A stretch of 64,000 nt of DNA from Anastrepha obliqua. Its lineage: Eukaryota > Arthropoda > Insecta > Diptera > Tephritidae. The notes under the pieces are model-generated. The model did no database searches. It saw only the letters and a program-made list of their open reading frames with translations, and had not been told where the DNA came from. Both the position numbers and the translations under genes were made by a program. How positions within the stretch are numbered: the stretch's first letter is position 1; every line of letters begins with the position of its first letter. Below, piece after piece: positions 47,101-58,769 of the stretch. The stretch is from positions 75,828,001 to 75,892,000 of the forward strand of contig NC_072895.1 of the NCBI RefSeq assembly GCF_027943255.1, given 5' to 3'.

Positions 47101-49615
47101 TTAATGACATTTTTTTATGCAACACCAACAAAAGCTGAACTACATACTATATATTTTATATGAACCCAAATTAAGAATGAATCAGAATAAGAAAATTATT
47201 TACACGGAATCGAGTTAGAATTCGTAATTTATGTTTCTGGGCGTTATTTTTCAGGCTGTGCCAAAAACAATGTTATATAGGGTGGGCCATGTAAAATTTT
47301 GCTTTTTAAATCGGCTATAAAAAAAAAACTAATCAATATTTTTTCAAACTTTTATTTTTATTTTGAAGATTGAACATTGTCATTTATGAATGAAAAACAA
47401 TATCGTTCAAATGACTGCCACGACTGGCTTTACAGTAGGCCATTCGATCAACCCAATTTTTAAGCACATTTTCGATTGTTTGGGCTCCAATTTCATGAAT
47501 GGCAACTTCGATTTCGTGTTTTAAAGCATCAATCGTCTCTGGATGGTTCGCATAGCATTTGTCCTTAACGGCTCCCCACAAAAAATAACGCTCGCCATTT
47601 ACTGTAACCGCGGCTCCTCGCTCATTTTCGAGAAAAAAATGACCCGATGATGCCGCCAGACCAAAAACCGCACCAAACAGTGACTCGTTATGGATGCATT
47701 TGCTTCTCTACAGTAACGTGTGGATTTTCTGAGCCCCAATTTCCGACCATTTTGCTTATTGACGTAGCCACCGATGTGAAAATCAGAAAAGAAGAAGAAG
47801 ACTCACCACTTTGGAAATAGGTTTTCAATATTTCCCAATTATGTTCAAGCGTATAGCGTCCCATCTCGTAAATGTCAAAGCTTTAAGTAAATTATGAACA
47901 CATTTGACATGTCATTTGTGTTACTATTCTCAAAAAAATAGGTGGTTCAAAAAGCAAACGCTATATGGCCCACCCTATATATGAATTTGTTGCGCCCTCT
48001 TATTATGCCCTTATATCACATACTAGTTTCTTGAAAGTCTATTGGGAACATTCAAAATAGAAATCCTGAACTTTGATAAATCCTACTATTAATACAGTTT
48101 CAGTAAATTTCTCGACTCCGGTGCGATGTAATGGGTTCAACCAAATTGGGATACATTTTTTTTTTTTTTTTCAAATAGCGGTCATGCATGGGCGGGCAAG
48201 AGCGAACCTCCACATTTTTGCTATGGAGAAGATTCTCTGAAAAACCACTTGCCGCTCGGATAGGGCATACACCTACGAGGGGCTTCATTCGTAGGATAAT
48301 ATTAGAGCAACCCAACCTAAAAATCCATCAATATATTTATTACGTGCTATAATGTTATGTTAATATTATTTTTAATTGCATACAATACAATACAATACAC
48401 TTTGATTTATTTACTAGTTACACCTAATATAAATTATTTCTATACTCGTCAGATACGTGGAAAGGGATTAGACTTCGCGTTACTAACTCGTGACATGAAT
48501 TTGTTGAAATGGATCGGTGCAAATGCCTATCGCACTTCACATTATCCCTACTCCGAAGAGTCCATGCAGTTTGCCGATGAAAATGGCATTATGATAATCG
48601 ACGAATGTCCCAGTGTTGATACGGAGTATGTAATGCATAACATTTTGTTTCTTTTTATACAGATCTGATATTCTATATTTTACTATAGCAATTACAACCA
48701 GGCATTATTGGACAAACATAAATCCTCCATGGAGCAGCTGATACATAGGGATCGGAATCATCCAAGTGTGATTATGTGGTCTATAGCGAACGAGCCCCGT
48801 ACTAGTCCATTTCAAGCCGATTCTCACTTTCAGTAAGACTTCAATAGCTCTCATTTAATAGTAAATGTAAATAACTACTAACATCATTCTAAAGATTTGT
48901 AGCCAACTTCACACGCGCACTTGATAGCACAAGGCCCGTAACTGCAGCCATTGCCGTGCCCTCGGGCAGTGATCGAGCTGTAAGCCTTTAATAATACACA
49001 CTGAAAGATTCCATTTTAATGTGTTTTCATACAGGCTAAACATTTGGATATAATATGTTTTAATCGTTATAATGGATGGTATAGTAATCCCGGAAAATTG
49101 GACATGATCACTACAAACGTCGTCGAGGAAGCGATTACTTGGAACAAAAAACACAACAAACCGGTGATGGTTGGGGAATATGGCGCTGACACCATCGAAG
49201 GACTACATTTGCTTCCTGCTTATATTTGGTCTGAAGAATACCAAAATGAATTATTCTCGAAGCACTTCAAGGCATTTGACATACTTCGAAAAAAGCAGTG
49301 GTTTATTGGCGAATTCGTTTGGAACTTCGCGGACTTCAAGACAGCACAATGTACGCTGTTGAAGAATTATTTATTTGCTCCAATGTAATTAAATCGCTTT
49401 CTTTTGTTTCAGCGGTAACACGCGTGGGCGGTAATAGAAAAGGGGTTTTCACACGTAATCGTCAGCCAAAGGCCACGGCTCATCTACTGCGAAAACGCTA
49501 TTTTGCCCTTGGTAGTGAAATAGATCATTGCAATGTTCCAGAGGATATTTTCCTTTATATCACCGATGCATCTTCAACTATGTCGCGTAGTAAACGAGAG
49601 GGAGCTGATTTATAG
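41143..49615 (+). CDS. betaGlu: Beta-glucuronidase, gene 1 (nine coding exons)
   Basis: Coding exons: 41143-41532, 41600-41766, 41846-41988, 45021-45385, 48453-48625, 48689-48832, 48895-48979, 49035-49350, 49413-49615; all introns are GT-AG and the phases join to 661 codons. The enzyme removes terminal glucuronic acid from glycosaminoglycans in lysosomes (family GH2). Residues 1-18 form a signal peptide ([18 protein letters not shown]); then the sugar-binding domain ([27 protein letters not shown]), the immunoglobulin-like domain ([16 protein letters not shown]) and the TIM barrel. E448 (SIANEP) is the acid/base, E537 ([11 protein letters not shown]) the nucleophile and Y501 the active-site Tyr, each three residues before the human numbers, which supports this start. 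An ATG at 40984 in the same open frame would add 53 residues and bury the signal. Introns 3 and 4 are swollen by transposons. Confidence 0.93.
42148..43613 (-). mobile_element. mariner, middle layer of the nest
   Basis: Ends AGGTGTGTTCAAAAAATATCG on the left and GAACACGCCTCG on the right (TA at 42146-42147 and 43614-43615). Minus-strand remnants: [20 protein letters not shown] and [16 protein letters not shown] (42492-42740), then after a frameshift [19 protein letters not shown] and [16 protein letters not shown] (42203-42472). The 5' third is disrupted by the LINE at about 42875. Confidence 0.85.
42875..43527 (+). mobile_element. LINE 3' end, innermost layer of the nest
   Basis: Frame [57 protein letters not shown] matches the C-terminus of the 32838-34449 LINE. 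The end TACAAAAACAACAACAGTACC is the CAA-type tail. Strongly 5' truncated. Confidence 0.8.
43784..44973. mobile_element. Possible inverted-repeat elements in intron 3
   Basis: Outer ends AGGGGTATTCAAACCAATTTCG and the complement of AGGGTCTTCACACCGAAATCG resemble each other; inside, AATACGTTCACATAT at 44192 and its complement near 44870-44890 suggest a second, nested element. Repeats are short and boundaries approximate. Confidence 0.45.
45661..45776 (-). mobile_element. Degenerate SINE fragment in intron 4
   Basis: GAGCTCCTCCTCC, CTTGATGTTGGTCC and GGGGCCTACAATT correspond in order to the SINE body at 59577-59636; the tRNA head is absent. Confidence 0.6.
45780..47047 (-). mobile_element. Full-length mariner in intron 4
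   Basis: Ends TCAGGTCAGTCCATAAGTTCG / complement of TCAGGTCAGTTCATAAGTTCG, with TA at 45778-45779 and 47048-47049. Minus-strand transposase: [19 protein letters not shown] (HTH, 46535-46771), [12 protein letters not shown] (first Asp), [14 protein letters not shown] (second) and [15 protein letters not shown] (third), so all catalytic acids survive. A frameshift near 46530 and an in-frame stop near 46480 break it, and the C-terminus is frameshifted near 45960. It shares the ATAAGTTCGTGCG core of its ends with the element at 38712. Confidence 0.9.
47278..47977 (-). mobile_element. Deletion derivative, AGGGTGGGCC family, copy 1 (intron 4)
   Basis: Ends TAGGGTGGGCCATGTAAAAT and the complement of TAGGGTGGGCCATATAGCGT; TA outside both. 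Minus-strand remnant [40 protein letters not shown] is the transposase C-terminus; the central catalytic part is deleted. Over this C-terminus it is nearly identical to copy 2 at 50836. Confidence 0.85.
48138..48325. repeat. SINE-like fragment
   Basis: AATAGCGGTC, GCGGGCAAGAGCGAACCTCC and TTGCCGCTCGGA resemble the SINE body at 30966-31022, after a T-rich tract. The match is patchy. Confidence 0.35.
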
Positions 49616-49808
49616 AACGTGTTTAAAACCACTGAGTGTATGTAGATCCTAACAAAATAAGTAATACATAGCAGCTCCAATTTCAAGTTCAATTAAGCAT
49701 TTTACTTTTTGTCTTTTGACTGGCTGAATTTTCGTATATCATAAAACATAAACGAATTATTTTGTATTAAAAAAAAAACATATTTTTATACACATGTATT
49801 AAGCTTTA

Positions 49809-49848
49809 ATAAACTTAATGTTAGTGTTAATGATAAATAAAGTGTTAA
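49809..49848 (+). terminator. Candidate polyadenylation signals of gene 1
   Basis: AATAAA occurs at about 49808 and again at about 49837, roughly 200 bases after the stop codon, in a T-rich context. Confidence 0.45.
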
Positions 49849-49859
49849 ATGTGTATATT

Positions 49860-50450
49860 ACTTATTGAGTATATTGTAGCTACATACTACATACATGCAT
49901 ACAAACATGAGCAATTGAAATATTTCCATTGGACCTAAGGTCTAAATTTTATACGTTTGGTACAATATTACAGCACTTTAAGACTTAAAAGACATTTGTA
50001 CAGAGTTTATAAACAAATAAGTAAAAAAAAAAAAATAATTGTATTAGTAATTCACAAATGCCTTGAATTCTGTATGATTTTGTTTATCCGTTACTGTAAA
50101 ATGATGTACAAGTGCTTTAATTTCAAGATATGTTATAAAGTAACGAATAAATATTTATTTATTGCACCCAAAGATTAAATTGCACTTGAATATGCACTTG
50201 CAGGTAAACCGAAAAACAAAATAGACAATGCTCCTACAACCTGCCACAAAGGAGAAATTTTGTTAGTGTAGTCTAGGCCTCGTTTCGTACAACCTACTTG
50301 CACTGACTTCGATTCTTCCGTGCTTACAACAAAACATCGCCGAATTCACCTATTCAAAAATCACAAATCATTTGTCAAATTTGCTATCTTCGAAAAATCA
50401 TGGACACAGTCATCGACTAACTGCCCGCGTGTATAGACGTGCATTAAAAT
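49860..50450. other. No gene recognised
   Basis: The 73-codon frame at 49957 has no motif. AT-rich spacer between gene 1 and a LINE 5' region. Confidence 0.4.
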
Positions 50451-50570
50451 GTTCTGTGCTAGTTACTTACTAAATAGTTGTTCTGTCGCGCTTTGCGCTT
50501 TGATTTTCATTTTCCGTAACATCATTCGATTATTTCAACCAATCACAGGCGCCGTTAAATAAACAACAAA

Positions 50571-51945
50571 ATGCCATCGGGACCTCCGGATGGGAGTGCT
50601 AATAGATTTTCGCTTCTAAGTGAACACAACAGTTCCCTAGAGTATTCCAATTCCTTTCCCAATCTAACGCAAAAACAAACAATGCAGAACTGAGTTCATT
50701 CGTAATAAAAAAAGCACTAACACCATTTCAACCAAGTGGATAACATCAAGCAACTTAGAAACGGATCCATTCTCATCTTAGCTCGAATTGGAAAAGTCGC
50801 TGAAAAGTTATTGAAAACTAAAACGCTAGCTAATACAGGGTGGGCCATATAGCGTTTGCTTTTTGAACCACCTATTTTTTTGAGAATGATAACACAAATG
50901 ACATGTCAAATGTGTTCATAATTTACTTAAAGGTTTGACATTTACGGAATGGGACGCTATACGCTTGAAAAAAATTGGGAAATATTGAAAACCTATTTCC
51001 AAAGTGGTGAGTCTGCTTCTTCTTTTCTGATTTTCACATCGGTGGCTACGTCAATAAGCAAAATTGTTGGATTTGGGGCTCAGAAAATCTACACGTTACT
51101 GTAGAGAAGCAAATGCATCCACAACGAGTCACTGTTTGCTGCGGTTTTTGGTCTGCCGGCATCATCGGGTCATTTTTTTTCGAAAATGAGCGAGGAACCG
51201 CGGTTACAGTAAATGGCGAGCGTTACCGTGACCTGCTCAACGAGTTGTTTCCAAAAATTGAAGAGGATGACATGGTCGACATTTGGTTTCAACAGGACGG
51301 TGCAACTTGTCACACTGCCAAAGTTACACTCGAACTTTTGGCTACCGTTTTTGAAACCGAATAATCAGCCGAAATTCCGATATCAATTGGTCACCTCGGA
51401 TCTATGATTTAAGCCCGTTGAACTATTTTTTGTGGGGAGCCGTTAAGGACAAATGCTATGCGAACCATCCAGAAACGATTGATGCTTTAAAACACGAAAT
51501 CGAAGTTGCCATTCATGAAATTGGAGCCCAAACAATCGAAAATGTGCTTAAAAATTGGGTTGATCGAATGGCCTACTGTAAAGCCAGTCCTGGCAGTCAT
51601 TTGAACGATATTATTTTTCATTCATAAATAACAATGATCAATCTTCAAAATAAAAATAAAAGTTTGAAAAAATTTTGACTAGTTTTTTTTTATAACCGAT
51701 TCAAAAAGCAAATTTTACATGGCTCACCCTATATTTGTTTCTGCCGAACTGCATAACAATCTCAACGCCGTAGAGGGCACGGTATACGCTCCTTGCCTAA
51801 TCAACGTAAAGGAAAAAGAAATTGTAAAAAAAACTGAAAAGCCAAAGAGTAACAAATATTCAATATATTTACAAAAATGCACACCCAACCTGGTTCGTAG
51901 TCAAATCCAATCTGTGCTTTTATTCGTTTTTAAAAATGGTTGTTA
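50571..51945 (+). mobile_element. I-clade LINE, ORF1 5' part, split by a transposon
   Basis: An ATG at 50571 (MPSGPPDGSANRFSLLSE) is followed by frameshifted remnants SSFVIKKALTPFQPSG and IKQLRNGSILILARIGKVA, then, after the element at 50836-51731, SAELHNNLNAVEGTVYAPCL. This resembles the N-terminal part of I-like ORF1 proteins. Several stops make it dead. Confidence 0.65.
50836..51731 (+). mobile_element. Deletion derivative, AGGGTGGGCC family, copy 2
   Basis: Ends CAGGGTGGGCCATATAGCG and the complement of TAGGGTGAGCCATGTAAAA, TA on both sides. Keeps the HTH start [17 protein letters not shown], the catalytic middle (VTVCCGFWSAGIIGSFFFEN, IWFQQDGATCHTAKVT) and the C-terminus shared with copy 1. 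The first catalytic Asp block is deleted and a frameshift follows near 51360. Confidence 0.85.
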
Positions 51946-52010
51946 GCCACACTCTTAAACAAAACAAACAATACCTAAGGTCTAAACACTTAACTTAAGG
52001 CGACATATGT

Positions 52011-52553
52011 AGGGTTATTCAATAGGTGCGCTTCAACTTTATTCCGATAGGGAGGGCGAACGACGCAATATTTTTTATTTTTCGCTTGTCATTTGTAAAC
52101 TTCATTAGTATACATTTCATCATGGAACGCTACACACTTGAGCAACGATTGCAAATCGTGCAAATTTTTTATGAAAATAATCGTTCTGTTGCTGCTACTT
52201 TAAGAGCATTACGGCCATTTTACGGTCCATTTAACAAGCCGTCCCGTTTTGGGGTTATGTGAAGTCATTGGTCTACAGTAACAAGCCGGCGACGATTTGT
52301 GAGCTCAGAGCCAATATTAAACGCGAAATTGCTGGAATTTCGACCGATTTATGCAAAAGAGTGGTCGAAAATTGGGTTCAACGATTGGACTTCGTAAAAC
52401 GTGCACGCGGTGGTCATGCAAAAGAAATCGAATTTCATACTTAAATGTATATGTTCAAACTCGATAATAAAAAAAAAAATTAGTTAAAAAAGTCAAACCG
52501 TTTGTGTTTTATTCAAAAAAGTTCAAAAGTTGAAGCGCTCTTACTGAAAACCC
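52011..52553 (+). mobile_element. Deletion derivative of a DUF4817-type mariner relative
   Basis: Ends AGGGTTATTCAATAGGTGCG and the complement of GGGTTTTCAGTAAGAGCG, both followed by CTTCAACTTT. The frame starts MERYTLEQRLQIVQIFYENN, reaches ALRPFYGPFNKPS, then skips to the C-terminus SLVYSNKPATICELRANIKR and ends EIEFHT. All catalytic acids are deleted. Confidence 0.85.
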
Positions 52554-53128
52554 GTTTACCTGTAACATTTCAAGAAAAAAATGTTTTTTTTCCTAAAATG
52601 TTAATATGTATAATCCTTTAAGAATATGTCAAACAAATTTTAGAACGTAAATTTAAGTATTTCTTATATTATAGATCGTGAACCGTGACGACTGTATTCT
52701 TTGCGTTCCAGCGCTGGGAGAGGTATAGTTACGTTGTATTCAAACTTTAAACGCGTTTTTCTCAAAACTATATTTTTCGAATTGGCGTACACGATTACTC
52801 GAAAAGTTATTGACCGATCTCCCTAAAACTTTGCGCGCCTCTTTTTTATGATATTACTTTATATGAGAATTTACAAGTTTTTGAAAGTTTTTCGAAGCAA
52901 AAATAGTAGGAAAATTCGCCTCAAAATTCACTTTTTTTTAAGCATTTTATTCCGCGAATTTTTTCCCCCATTTTTTTAATTCATATAGAAATTATGACAT
53001 TAATAAACAAAAAAAATTTTTTTTTTTGGTCAGGTCACTAACGCCGATGCGACCTTCCTGGAGGAATTGAGTGTACATCCGCCATTTTAAATGATTAAAA
53101 TAAAAAAAAATGTATACATATTATATTA

Positions 53129-53974
53129 CACTGTGCGACAGTGATATTATACTTTTATGGAGACCTAGTACAACTTGTAGGTATAGTAAAACTAAGAAAA
53201 ATGGTATAGGAGAAATTTCCAATACACCCCCAAAATCTCGTTTTATGGCCATAAAACCGTTTTTCAGTAGGTTGATGTGAAGAATCACTCTTAACTTCGC
53301 CAATTTCCATCCAATTTCGAATTTGTTTTTTTAGTTCGGAAGAACAAAAACAAGCATTTTTGAGAGTGTGTTGACAATTTTTCTGAAATGACAACTGACG
53401 AGACTGTAGACGGAAGTATTTGGAATTTTTTTTATTTTTTCTCTGTTTTTTCAAGTTTGACATAATTTTTACGATATTATCCGATATTGAGGATTTTTTT
53501 AAGTACACTACTGTTATAGTAAATTTAATTTTGCGTCGAATGAGATAAATTTGACTGTAATTGAATTAAAATTAGTAGAGTTGTGTGGGTTTTAAGATTT
53601 TATTTTTTTTTTACTAATTTGGTATGTAGGTAAATGAGAATAAGGGCGCGTTTTGAAGCATGAAAATGATAACAAGTGTCATTAAAACACATAATATTTA
53701 TTGGAGTATTTCAGAATTGTCAACACACTCTCAAAAAGGCTTGTTTTTGTTCTTTCGAACTAAAAAAACAAATTCGAAATCGGATGGAAATTGGCGAAGT
53801 TAAGAGTGATTCTTCACATCAACCTACTGAAAAACGGTTTTATGGCCATAAAATGAGATTTTGGGGGTGTATTGGAAATTTCTCCTATACCATTTTTTTT
53901 AGTTTTTCTATAGCCACAAGTTGGGCTAGGTCTCCATAAAAGTATATTTAATTTTTTTGTTTTGTCACACAGTG
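53129..53974. mobile_element. Large foldback with 8-bp target duplication (hAT-like)
   Basis: Starts CACTGTGCGACA and ends with CACACAGTG. Arms of about 280 bp are inverted copies (both encode the string KRFYGHK and RFWGCIGNFSYTIF by chance, on opposite strands). Flanks TTATATTA (53121-53128) and TTATTTTA (53975-53982) match at seven of eight bases, which suits hAT insertion. Confidence 0.75.
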
Positions 53975-54185
53975 TTATTTTAATGTATAAATAAACTGTA
54001 TGCCAATTTAAAAAAAAAATATATTGACTTCTTCATTTTAAATAATTTTTATGAAAATCAGGGAAAATATGGCCGTTTACAGGTATCTGTCCCCTTAAGG
54101 CGTGAAAATATTTTTAAGTTAACTAAGAACTATTGCTTAGGGGCTAATTGCACATATCAATCACTATGGATGTATGCTTATGCTT

Positions 54186-54835
54186 CTTCTTCTTCTTCTT
54201 AATTGGCGCGATAACCGCTTACGCGATTTTGGCCGAGATTAACAAAGCGCGCCAGTCGTTTCTTTCTCGTGCTAACCGGCGCCAATTGGACACACCAAGT
54301 GAAGCCAAGTCCTTCTCCACCTGATCTTTCCAACGCAGAGGAGGCCTTCTTCTTCCTCTGCTACCACCAGCTGGTACCGCATCGAATACTTTCAAAGCCG
54401 GAGCGTTTGTATCCATTCGGACGACATGACCCAGCCAACGAAGCCGCTGGATCTTTATTCGCTGCGCTATGCCTATGTCGTCGTAAAGCTCATACAGCTC
54501 ATCGTTCCATCGTCTGCGATATTCGCCGTTGCCAACGTGCAAAGGTTCAAAAATCTTACGCAGAAGGATGGTTCCATGTGTAGAAGTCCACGCAAGTGGG
54601 GAAAGTTACTGATCGCCATTCACTTGGGAGTGGCCAGGACGATTCTTCTACATATGGTTCAAGCAGCTCACAACGTCCGGGATTAGCCCACGTATCCTCT
54701 GGTTAGCTTCCGAACACCCGTTCGGGAGTGAGCTAAAGTGAGAAGGCGAAGTATCCCAGCATAGCTGGTTGTGCGTTGGGTTTGGGACCCGCCACTTAAA
54801 AAGCCCCCCCAATGAAAACAGCAACAAAGCCTCGG
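54186..54835 (-). mobile_element. 650-bp RTE-derived non-autonomous retroelement
   Basis: Flanked by the 12-bp repeat ATGCTTATGCTT (54174-54185 and 54836-54847). On the minus strand a non-coding head (with GGGTCCCAAACCCAACGC) passes into the RTE ORF2 C-terminus (MHVGNGEYRRRWNDELYELY, RWLGHVVRMDTNAPALKVFD, RPPLRWKDQVEKDLASLG; 107 open codons) and the 3' end GCGGTTATCGCGCCAATTAAG plus an AAG tail. All the reverse transcriptase is missing although both termini are present. Confidence 0.8.
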
Positions 54836-55129
54836 ATGCTTATGCTTACAGTATACAAATTCAGCAATACTCAAGATGGAAAAATAACACCTACAGTAAC
54901 TCATAGCTTATTTGATGCAGCCAAAAAAAAATATTAAAATATCAAATATATTTTATGGTATTTCCATTACAGAAACAATTTTTATATATTTTCATTGTTA
55001 AATAACATGTTTTATTTAATAACAAAAAATATTTCTTATAAGAAAGATATGGCAAATTAAATTATCCTGTAACAATTTTGAGGCACAACTTAAATGGTGC
55101 ACAAAATTAAAAGTATTTAAAAAAACGTA

Positions 55130-55790
55130 AACACATTAATATTTCAAGTGCAAGAGTCTGTACTACATGTGGGCAGTTCCAGATAAGCCAAGATTTGACA
55201 ATGCCAGACGTATGCTTGGAACCGTTCTCTTGGTCGAAATTAAACGAATCCCTAAGGCCCATTTTATCCGCACTTTGTGCTAAATTATCTTTTAGCAGAT
55301 CCAGATATATCTATTGACATTTCCTTCGATAAATGTTAAATTTCCGGCGTCTGAATAGGACATGCAACCCAATGCCATCACACTGCCCCCGCCGTGTTTA
55401 ACTGTAGAGCGAAAATTACATGGTTGAAGCGTGGTGTTTGGTTTTCTCCAAACGCAGGTCTTCCCATTAGACTTGAAAAATTTGCTTTCATTCGCAAAAA
55501 CAACGGACTTCCAGAACGAAATGTCTTAATTCAAATGTTGTCTGCAAAACTCTATTGTTTGTTTTCTATTACGAGCATTAATCAACGGTTTATTTCGGGC
55601 AGTCCTTCCATGAATATTTTTTTAAATCGGGTTTTTCTTTAACTTTCGGAACAATCCACCTCTTATCTCCATCATTAAATATAATAGCAACAATTTCTGC
55701 AATTTTTCGTTGGCTTTTGCCCTCTTTATAATGACGAATAACGTCTTCCCTTTTTTCAAGTGAGGTCCGATTTCCCATTTTAAAAAATTT
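55130..55790 (-). mobile_element. Degenerate Tc1-like transposase
   Basis: Minus-strand start MGNRTSLEKREDVIRHYKEG, KSQRKIAEIV, then a small deletion to KRWIVPKVKEKPDLKK. Further on come SFWKSVVFANESKF (the family's Asp is Asn), TCVWRKPNTTLQP and GGSVMALGCM near 55380. Frameshifts separate the blocks, and the C-terminal third is gone. Confidence 0.75.
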
Positions 55791-55937
55791 GTATTTTTTG
55801 AACTTTTCTTTAAAAATTTTTTTTTGAGAATGACAAGCTAAGCTAAAGCTAAACAGTAAAATATACAGTTCATCGTTATTGCAATCTCAGAGAAAATATA
55901 AAATATTGTATCATTTATGCTGTGAGCATAAAGGGTG

Positions 55938-56776
55938 TTTTTTTTTTTTGAGGTTAGGTTTTCAAGTTGGCACTACTTTTTTCGTAGATGGTCTTTTTGA
56001 CAGCTGTCACTTGATTTATGCTCAGTTTGGTTTGCCATTTCATAATGAATAGACTTACACTTGAACAACGTTTGCAAATCGTGCAAATTTATTACGAAAA
56101 TAATGGTTCGGGTCGCGCGCCGCATCGAAGAAAATTTTGTTCAGCGATGAAGCTCACTTTTGGTTGAATGGGTATGTCAGTAAGCAAAATTGTGGCATTT
56201 GGAGTGAACATAATCCACAAGCCATTGCTGAGACGCCGTTACATCCTCAAAAAGTCACTGTTTGGTGTGCTCTATGGGCAGAGGGAATCATTGGTCCATA
56301 TTTCTTTAAAAATGAAGCCGGCTATAATGTTACAGTCAATGGAGAGCGCTATAGAGCCATGATTAATGACTTTTTCGTGCCTGAATTGGACGATGTTGAT
56401 GTGGACGACCTTTGGTTCCAACAAGACGGCGCTACATGCCATACAGCCAACGCAACAATCGATTTATTGAAGGAAACTTTTGATGAGCGCATTACTCGCG
56501 CCGTGGACCTGTGGCGTGGCCTCCAAGATCGTGCGATATAACACCGCTGGACTATTTCTTGTGGGGCTATGTGAAGTCGCTTGTCTACGCAGATAAGCCC
56601 GAGACGATTGACGTCTTGGAAGAGAATATTCGGCGCGTTATTGCTGACATACGGCCCCAATTGCTGCAAAAAGTGGTCGAAAATTGGGCCTCTCGGCTGG
56701 AACTTATTCGAGCCAGCCTCGGCGGCCACTTGCCCGAAATCATTTAAAAAAAAAAACTTAACCTCTAAAAAAACAC
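55938..56776 (+). mobile_element. DD41D-spaced mariner relative, damaged
   Basis: Ends AGGGTGTTTTTTTTTTTTGAGG and the complement of AGGGTGTTTTTTTAGAGG. Starts MNRLTLEQRLQIVQIYYENN, then an internal deletion to FCSDEAHFWLNGYVSKQN-like sequence (56137 on), WFQQDGATCHTANATIDLL and, after a frameshift near 56490, PPRSCDITPLDYFLWGYVKS, ending LGGHLPEII. There are 41 residues between the second and third catalytic Asp. All three Asp survive but no single frame does. Confidence 0.85.
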
Positions 56777-58769
56777 CCTATATTTAGATGAGGAAATTAT
56801 TTGTTTCTATATTTTTTCAGCAAGCTTTGTTTTTAATATTGTTCTTTCTGAGGTGGTAAACAGTACATACATATCTCATAACAAGTCGTATACATTTTGT
56901 TTAAATTAAATTTAATAAACATCGAGTCATTTTCTTTTTTTTTTCTAAAAAAGTATTATCTGCATCAAATAAGCTTTGAGTCAATGCACATGAAAAATGG
57001 TACTCTCCTTCGACCTGTATCGCATTGCCAAAACCCTCGAAGTCGCTTGGTACAACGTCAAGGCCAAACCATACTTTCCCAACCCTATGCGCTGCCGCAA
57101 CTGTCAACGCCTGTTTCCATTATCACCAAAAATCGTATTTCGTACAACACGCAAAAACCGATCACAATGACTGGTGATATCAACAGTTAGAGCGCCATAT
57201 GGCGCTCACGTGCAACCAACGCCTGGGGACTTCGAAGCCGCAATCATACGGCACAACCTACGTATACTAAACGACCTTCGCCCAGTCCACTTCTCCACCC
57301 ATGATTCCCTTACGCATTCCGTCATCGCTGGCTGCTCTCCCGCAATCCTTCCAATAACGTCGTGTCACACGCTGTACGATCTCTACCACAGTGACCATTT
57401 TCCAATTAAAACCACAATAACACTCTCAATCATCACTACAAAATGTATTTCTCGTCAAATTTAAATTACACGAAGCGAATTGGGTAGAACTCGTAAAAAC
57501 GACCGACCAAAAACTTGTGAAAAAACACTCACCACTCAAACTAACAGAGATGCCGCTTTGATTACCTAATCCATTCGAGTCGTAATAAGCGCATTCGTCA
57601 ACTCCAACCCTGCAAGGAAAGATTGGTATATTGATGCAGTAACGAACTCTTCACAATTGGATTGACAAAGTTTAAAGACTAGAACGGTTACCAAGGGCAT
57701 TCTATAAAATATTATCCCATTCGTTACAAGATATCCAACGCCAGATTCCGAAAGGAAGCAAAATCAGCCAAAGCCCAATGCTTCCAACAATTCTCTAGCT
57801 CTGTTAACCGTGACACGCCGACACAATAGCAATCAAAAACAATAATCAAGTCCTTACTGATCCATCGAACATTGCAAATCACCTCGCTACACACTGGGCA
57901 CGATTCTCATCAGATGTAAGTTTCTCTATCGCCTTTAACGCAGCAAAACGCCGGGCCGAAATCCCATAAAATCTCAACCCCTCCAACATGCAAACAAAGT
58001 GCTATAGGCAATCGTAATCATATCCCAATTGAAACAAGCAATAAATACTGCAAAAGGAAACACTCCTGGGGCAGAACGGATATCTTCCAAAATACTTGAC
58101 CTTTACAATAAAATACTCAACACCGGCGCGATCATCGTCCCCGTACTCAAATATGTAGTCTAAAGGTCCAACAAAAACTTCCAGCCAACGACTAATTTCC
58201 TTATTACCATGCCTCTTCAAAACTTCAGAGAAGATAATTGCTAAAAGACTACAACCAAAAGAGGTTTAAAAAGACTCACACACTTACGTGTTTGATAAAC
58301 ACACTTGTGCTAAGCAAAATAGACTATGGTCTATTTCTATATGAAAATATTCTAAAAATTACTTTAAACATCATCAAGCCTTCATACCACCGAGCCATAA
58401 AGACCAGTAAAGAGTAAAGAGACCTTCCAGCACTGGAAGAAAGAGTCCACGAAAGCAGACTCAGACTAGTCCCAAAAATCCTGTCACAGAGAAACTTGTT
58501 AAGTGACACCAGAGACACTCGATAGTGGCACCGGAAAAGCTTTCCTTAGTAGAAATATCTAAAAATTGTGAAAAAGTGAAGCAAACCGTATTCGCAAACA
58601 TCACATTAAAAAATACGCACTTTCGCTCCTTCAGCCTAAGTCAGGCAACACAGAGTTTGCAAAATATATAAAAGACAAAACTCCCAACACATTACATTTA
58701 CAAGTATTTCGTCAACAACTCTCCCAATTTCGTCCACAAAATTACGAAATTCTTTACATAGATAAAGTA

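Larger units (their letters stand above)
51999..54094. mobile_element. TTAA element carrying two nested elements
   Basis: TTAA at 51995-51998 and 54095-54098. The ends GGCGACATAT(..)ACCTGTAA and the complement of GGGGACAGATACCTGTAA match once the nested element at 52011-52553 is removed. Contains the shared core at 52744-52834, in reverse orientation. No transposase was seen. Confidence 0.7.

Noticed and set aside
49933..51986. 14-base repeat ACCTAAGGTCTAAA at 49933 and 51973 as a target duplication of the LINE
   Set aside because: LINE sequence appears to continue beyond 51986 (56985 onward), so it does not bracket a complete unit; probably coincidence.
53155..53939. Apparent paired genes on opposite strands with similar proteins
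   Set aside because: Both are readings of the inverted arms of the foldback element at 53129-53974.
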